Positions 61,454-64,000 of a stretch of 64,000 bases of DNA are shown here, one piece after another (within the stretch, counting starts at the first letter, position 1; each line of letters begins with the position of its first letter). The notes beneath the pieces were generated by a model. That model ran no database searches and was not told the origin of the DNA. It saw only the letters and a list, made by a program, of their open reading frames with translations. The translations under genes were made by a program, and so were the position numbers. Source of the DNA: Paracoccus sp. (in: a-proteobacteria) (GTDB taxonomy: Bacteria > Pseudomonadota > Alphaproteobacteria > Rhodobacterales > Rhodobacteraceae); contig NZ_JAUNTW010000009.1 in NCBI RefSeq assembly GCF_030538495.1, positions 1 to 64,000 of the forward strand, in the 5' to 3' direction.

Positions 61454-61899
61454 CGCTGTATATCGACGCCGACGCCTGCCCGGTGAAGGGTGAATGTGAA
61501 CGGGTCGCCACGCGGCTGCGGGTGCCGATGGTGTTGGTGTGCAATGGCGGGCTGCGCCTGTCGGAAAATCCGCTGGTGACGGTGCAGATCGTGGCCAGTG
61601 GCCCGGACGTGGCCGATATGTGGATCGCGGAACGCTGCGGTCCGGGCGATGTCGTCGTGACGGCGGATTTGCCGCTGGCCGATCGCTGCCTGAAGGCCGG
61701 GGCGGCGGTGATCCAGCATGACGGGCAGGTGCTGACGGCGGCCAATATCGGCCCGCGTCTGGCCACGCGCGACCTGATGGCCGACATCCGCGCCGCAAAC
61801 CCATTCCATCAGGGCGGAGGCGCGGCCTTTTCCCGCGCCGACCGGGCGCGGTTTCTGCAATCGCTGGATCGTGTGCTGGGCGCGGTCAGTCGGGCTTGA
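61450..61899 (+). CDS. YaiI/YqxD (DUF188) family protein
   Basis: The 149-residue protein of the YaiI/YqxD family starts [20 protein letters not shown] and carries [19 protein letters not shown] and the conserved end region [26 protein letters not shown]-like nuclease fold has been proposed; the function is unproven. The ATG at 61450 overlaps the stop of the YbjN remnant. Its 3' end overlaps the convergent hydratase-like gene by 14 bp. Confidence 0.9.
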   Translation: MTLYIDADACPVKGECERVATRLRVPMVLVCNGGLRLSENPLVTVQIVASGPDVADMWIAERCGPGDVVVTADLPLADRCLKAGAAVIQHDGQVLTAANIGPRLATRDLMADIRAANPFHQGGGAAFSRADRARFLQSLDRVLGAVSRA

Positions 61900-62683
61900 T
61901 CTTCGCCGCCCGACCGCCCGCAAAGGCCGCCAGCCGTTCGCGCGCGGCGTCCTGCGTGTTCACCACCCCCGCGACCACCGATTCGGCATAGGCGGCGTCA
62001 AGCGCGCTCATATTCTGCATATGGCTGATGGCGCTGCAAATCGCGAAATTGGACAGAGGCGGGTTCGCTGCTGCGGCGCGGGCGATGTCCCACGCTTTGG
62101 CCGCCGGGTCATCGACCAGATACTGACACAGGCCGACATTCACGGCCTCGTCCCCGCGATAGAGACGCCCCGACAGCATCATGTCGATCATCCGCGCTTT
62201 GCCGATCAGATCGGCCACGCGGATCGTCGCGCCGCCGCCGGTGAACAAGCCGCGCTGCCCTTTGGGCAGGCCAAAATAGGTGTCCGGCCCCGCCACGCGA
62301 ATATGCGCGGCGGATGCCAGTTCCAGACCGCCGCCTACGACCGCGCCCTGCAACACGGCGATGACGGGAACGCCGCCATATTCCATTTTGTTAAACGCTT
62401 CGTGCCAGCGCAGGCAGACCTGCATAAAATCGCTGGCCGACCGGTTTTCGCGGTGATGTTCGACCAAATCCAGACCGGCGCAAAAATGATCGCCCTTGGC
62501 CTGCAAAATCGCGGCGCGGATCCCGGCGCGGGGCAGGGTGGTGAACACATCCACCAATTCGTCAATCGTCGCCAAATCCAGTGCGTTGCGTTTGTCGGGC
62601 CGGTTCAGCGTGACGGTGGCGATGCCGTCCGCGTCCACATCCAGCAACAGATTGGTCAGGTTCAGATCGTCGATGCTGCGCAT
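61886..62683 (-). CDS. Enoyl-CoA hydratase/isomerase family protein
   Basis: The 265-residue crotonase-fold protein has [14 protein letters not shown] and [20 protein letters not shown] (oxyanion hole), and [19 protein letters not shown] at the active-site region. The expected catalytic Glu pair of true hydratases is not both evident: the second site reads PKGQRG, so it could be an isomerase, hydrolase or decarboxylase. No operon partner suggests a pathway; the AEC transporter lies 13 nt upstream on the same strand. Confidence 0.85.
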   Translation of the reverse strand: MRSIDDLNLTNLLLDVDADGIATVTLNRPDKRNALDLATIDELVDVFTTLPRAGIRAAILQAKGDHFCAGLDLVEHHRENRSASDFMQVCLRWHEAFNKMEYGGVPVIAVLQGAVVGGGLELASAAHIRVAGPDTYFGLPKGQRGLFTGGGATIRVADLIGKARMIDMMLSGRLYRGDEAVNVGLCQYLVDDPAAKAWDIARAAAANPPLSNFAICSAISHMQNMSALDAAYAESVVAGVVNTQDAARERLAAFAGGRAAKIKPD

Positions 62684-62695
62684 GGTTTTCCCCCT

Positions 62696-63619
62696 TTAGA
62701 TGCCGATCAGGACCATCACCAGCGGGATGGTCAGAATACTAAGCGCGGTCGAAATCAGGATCGCCGCTGAAACGCGCTGCTGGCCGATGCCGAAAAACTG
62801 CGCCAGCATATAGACATTCCCGGCCACAGGCAGCGCCGCCGCCACGATCATGACACCGGCGGCAAAGGGTTCAACCCCAAACGCCAAGGCCAAGCCCCCA
62901 ACCGCCAGCGGATGCAGCGCCAGTTTCGCCCCCGATATTGCGGCGGCCGAGGGCAGGTTTTCAATCCGCCGCCCGGCCAGCCCCGCGCCAATGGCAAACA
63001 ACGCGCCGGGGGTGGCGGCGGCACCCAGCAGGGCCAGAAACTCGGCCGCGGGGGCGGGCATCGGCACATCCGCCGCGCCCCAGATCAGCCCCGCGCCCAT
63101 GGACAAAACCATCGGGTTAGACGCCACGCCGCGCAGCACCGGACCCATGGCGGACAGGCGCAACCCGCCATGACGCAGCGCATTAATGATCAATGTGAAA
63201 AACGTGGCAAAGACCACCATATCGATGGTCAGCACCAACAGCACCGGCCCCGCCGCCGCCGGTCCCAGCAGCGCCACCAACATCGGCACGCCCAGAAAGC
63301 CGGTATTGCCGGACATGGCGGCATGGGCGGTCATCGCGGCGTCACGCATATCCGCACCCCGCGCTCGCGCCGCGCCGATCACCACAGCCCAGACCAGCAT
63401 CGTGCCAATCACATAAGCCGCGACAAATCGCGCATCAAACAGCGCGCCAATATCCACGCCCGCCGCGAACCGAAACAGCATCGCCGACAGCGCGAAATAG
63501 AACACGAATTTCGTCAGCCACACCGCACCTTCGGCGGGGAACAGCCGCAGCCGCGCGGCCAGCCAGCCGGTCGCGATCACCCCAAAAAAGGGCAGAGTCT
63601 TCAGAAAAATCTCAAGCAT
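62696..63619 (-). CDS. AEC family transporter (auxin efflux carrier-like)
   Basis: The 307-residue integral membrane protein has about ten helices in two halves (LEIFLKTLPFFGVIATGWLAA, NTGFLGVPMLVALLG, and PVAGNVYMLAQFFGIG with a following discontinuous helix), as in the AEC/membrane transport family. The bacterial substrates include organic acids such as malate; that would suit the malic enzyme gene just upstream, but this is inference. A dispersed repeat lies right before its start, where AGAAGAAA gives only a weak ribosome site. Confidence 0.85.
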   Translation of the reverse strand: MLEIFLKTLPFFGVIATGWLAARLRLFPAEGAVWLTKFVFYFALSAMLFRFAAGVDIGALFDARFVAAYVIGTMLVWAVVIGAARARGADMRDAAMTAHAAMSGNTGFLGVPMLVALLGPAAAGPVLLVLTIDMVVFATFFTLIINALRHGGLRLSAMGPVLRGVASNPMVLSMGAGLIWGAADVPMPAPAAEFLALLGAAATPGALFAIGAGLAGRRIENLPSAAAISGAKLALHPLAVGGLALAFGVEPFAAGVMIVAAALPVAGNVYMLAQFFGIGQQRVSAAILISTALSILTIPLVMVLIGI

Positions 63620-63626
63620 CTGCCGG

Positions 63627-63650
63627 TTTCTTCTGTGCAAAAATACTCAT
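63627..63650 (-). repeat. Dispersed repeat, minus-strand copy
   Basis: Reverse complement reads ATGAGTATTTTTGCACAGAAGAAA, differing from the copy at 42-65 at two positions. It lies in the 53-bp gap between the malic enzyme stop and the AEC transporter start. Confidence 0.7.
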
Positions 63651-63672
63651 ATCGCGACCTGTCGGCGGGCGG

Positions 63673-64000
63673 TCAGGTTGCCGATCCCACACCCCCGGCG
63701 GCAATCGCGGCCATGTTCAGAATGTCGCTGACGGTGGAATTGGTCGAACAAATCTGAATGGGCTTGGATACGCCGGTCAGGATCGGGCCGATGACGGTCG
63801 CGCCCGCCATTTCCTGCAACAGCTTGACCGAAATCGACGCCGAATGACGCGCCGGCACCACCAGCACATTCGCAGGCCCCGACAGCCGGCTGAAGGGATA
63901 GCGCGCCGCCGCCTCCATATTCAGCGCCACATCGACGGTCATTTCGCCTTCGTATTCGAAATCCGCGCCGCGCGCGTCCAGAACATGGCTGGCCTGCGCC
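63673..64000 (-). CDS. maeB: NADP-dependent malic enzyme, C-terminal phosphotransacetylase-like part (5' end outside window)
   Basis: The last 108 codons of a gene that continues past the window end. The visible protein reads HVLDARGADFEYEGEMTVDV, then NMEAAARYPFSRLSGPANVLVVPARHSAS, and ends with TVSDILNMAAIAAGG, the PTA-like C-domain of MaeB-type malic enzymes (about 750 residues in full). A free-standing phosphate acetyltransferase is less likely, because that wording is typical of malic enzyme. The domain in MaeB is regulatory, sensing acetyl-CoA. Confidence 0.85.
   Translation of the reverse strand, partial: AQASHVLDARGADFEYEGEMTVDVALNMEAAARYPFSRLSGPANVLVVPARHSASISVKLLQEMAGATVIGPILTGVSKPIQICSTNSTVSDILNMAAIAAGGVGSAT

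Noticed and set aside
1..64000. CRISPR arrays, tRNA/rRNA genes, IS elements and prophage
   Set aside because: I looked for regular direct repeats, cloverleaf-like sequence, transposases and phage structural genes and found none; short tRNA-like structures could still escape reading by eye.

Overview
The window is GC-rich (low-to-mid 60s percent by eye) chromosomal DNA from an alphaproteobacterium, most likely of the Rhodobacteraceae/Paracoccaceae (Rhodobacter-Roseobacter group). The pointers are the ftsW-murG-murC-(small membrane genes)-murB-ddl-ftsQAZ-lpxC-bamD-recN order, a DUF2484-type gene between murC and murB, a Hint_2 protein, a VPLPA-CTERM protein, an ScfR-type regulator and a short dispersed repeat ending in ACAGAAGAAG. 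Gene density is high, many neighbours overlap by 1-11 nt (ATGA junctions), and I see no tRNA, rRNA, IS element, prophage or CRISPR array. Genus is not assigned.

Layout. 1-7.2 kb: aconitase (acnA), DUF1223 protein, Hint-domain protein with an EF-hand loop, ispZ/yciB, a small exported protein and an alpha/beta hydrolase. 7.2-11 kb: RNase E with a long leader, then ccdA. 11-26 kb: second half of the division/cell-wall cluster through lpxC, bamD and recN. 26-33 kb: valine/isobutyrate degradation (acyl-CoA dehydrogenase, 3-hydroxyisobutyryl-CoA hydrolase, mmsB, mmsA) with a divergent LysR regulator and an oppositely oriented VPLPA-CTERM gene between its two halves. 33-40.6 kb: CBS protein, coaD, DUF2189 protein, bactofilin and LytM peptidase pair, ScfR-like regulator, MFS exporter, smpB, low-Mr phosphatase. 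40.7-47.6 kb: TPP enzyme plus P1 peptidase, then a PHA synthase-like gene, a PhaZ-like hydrolase and a large exported protein. 47.6-53.9 kb: two divergent operons that encode the oxidative (De Ley-Doudoroff) D-galactose pathway, with an IclR regulator and a palindrome between them. 53.9-57 kb: type I secretion ABC exporter and adaptor. 57.3-64 kb: IalB-like protein, rlmN, LOG-family protein, dapD, a frameshifted YbjN gene, yaiI, an enoyl-CoA hydratase-like gene, an AEC transporter and the 3' end of a malic enzyme gene.

How the genes fit together. The valine cluster would take isobutyryl-CoA to propionyl-CoA, and the ScfR-like regulator, carrying two TTTGCAAA sites in front of its own gene, belongs to a family that senses short-chain acyl-CoAs. 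A further TTTGCAAA site lies in the mmsA/lysR gap, so the two loci may be linked. The galactose cluster covers every catalytic step from the alpha/beta anomers of D-galactose to pyruvate and glyceraldehyde-3-phosphate. The most unusual locus is 43.4-47.6 kb: a synthase with a non-standard nucleophile box, a PhaZ-like hydrolase, and a translationally coupled exported protein of uncertain function.
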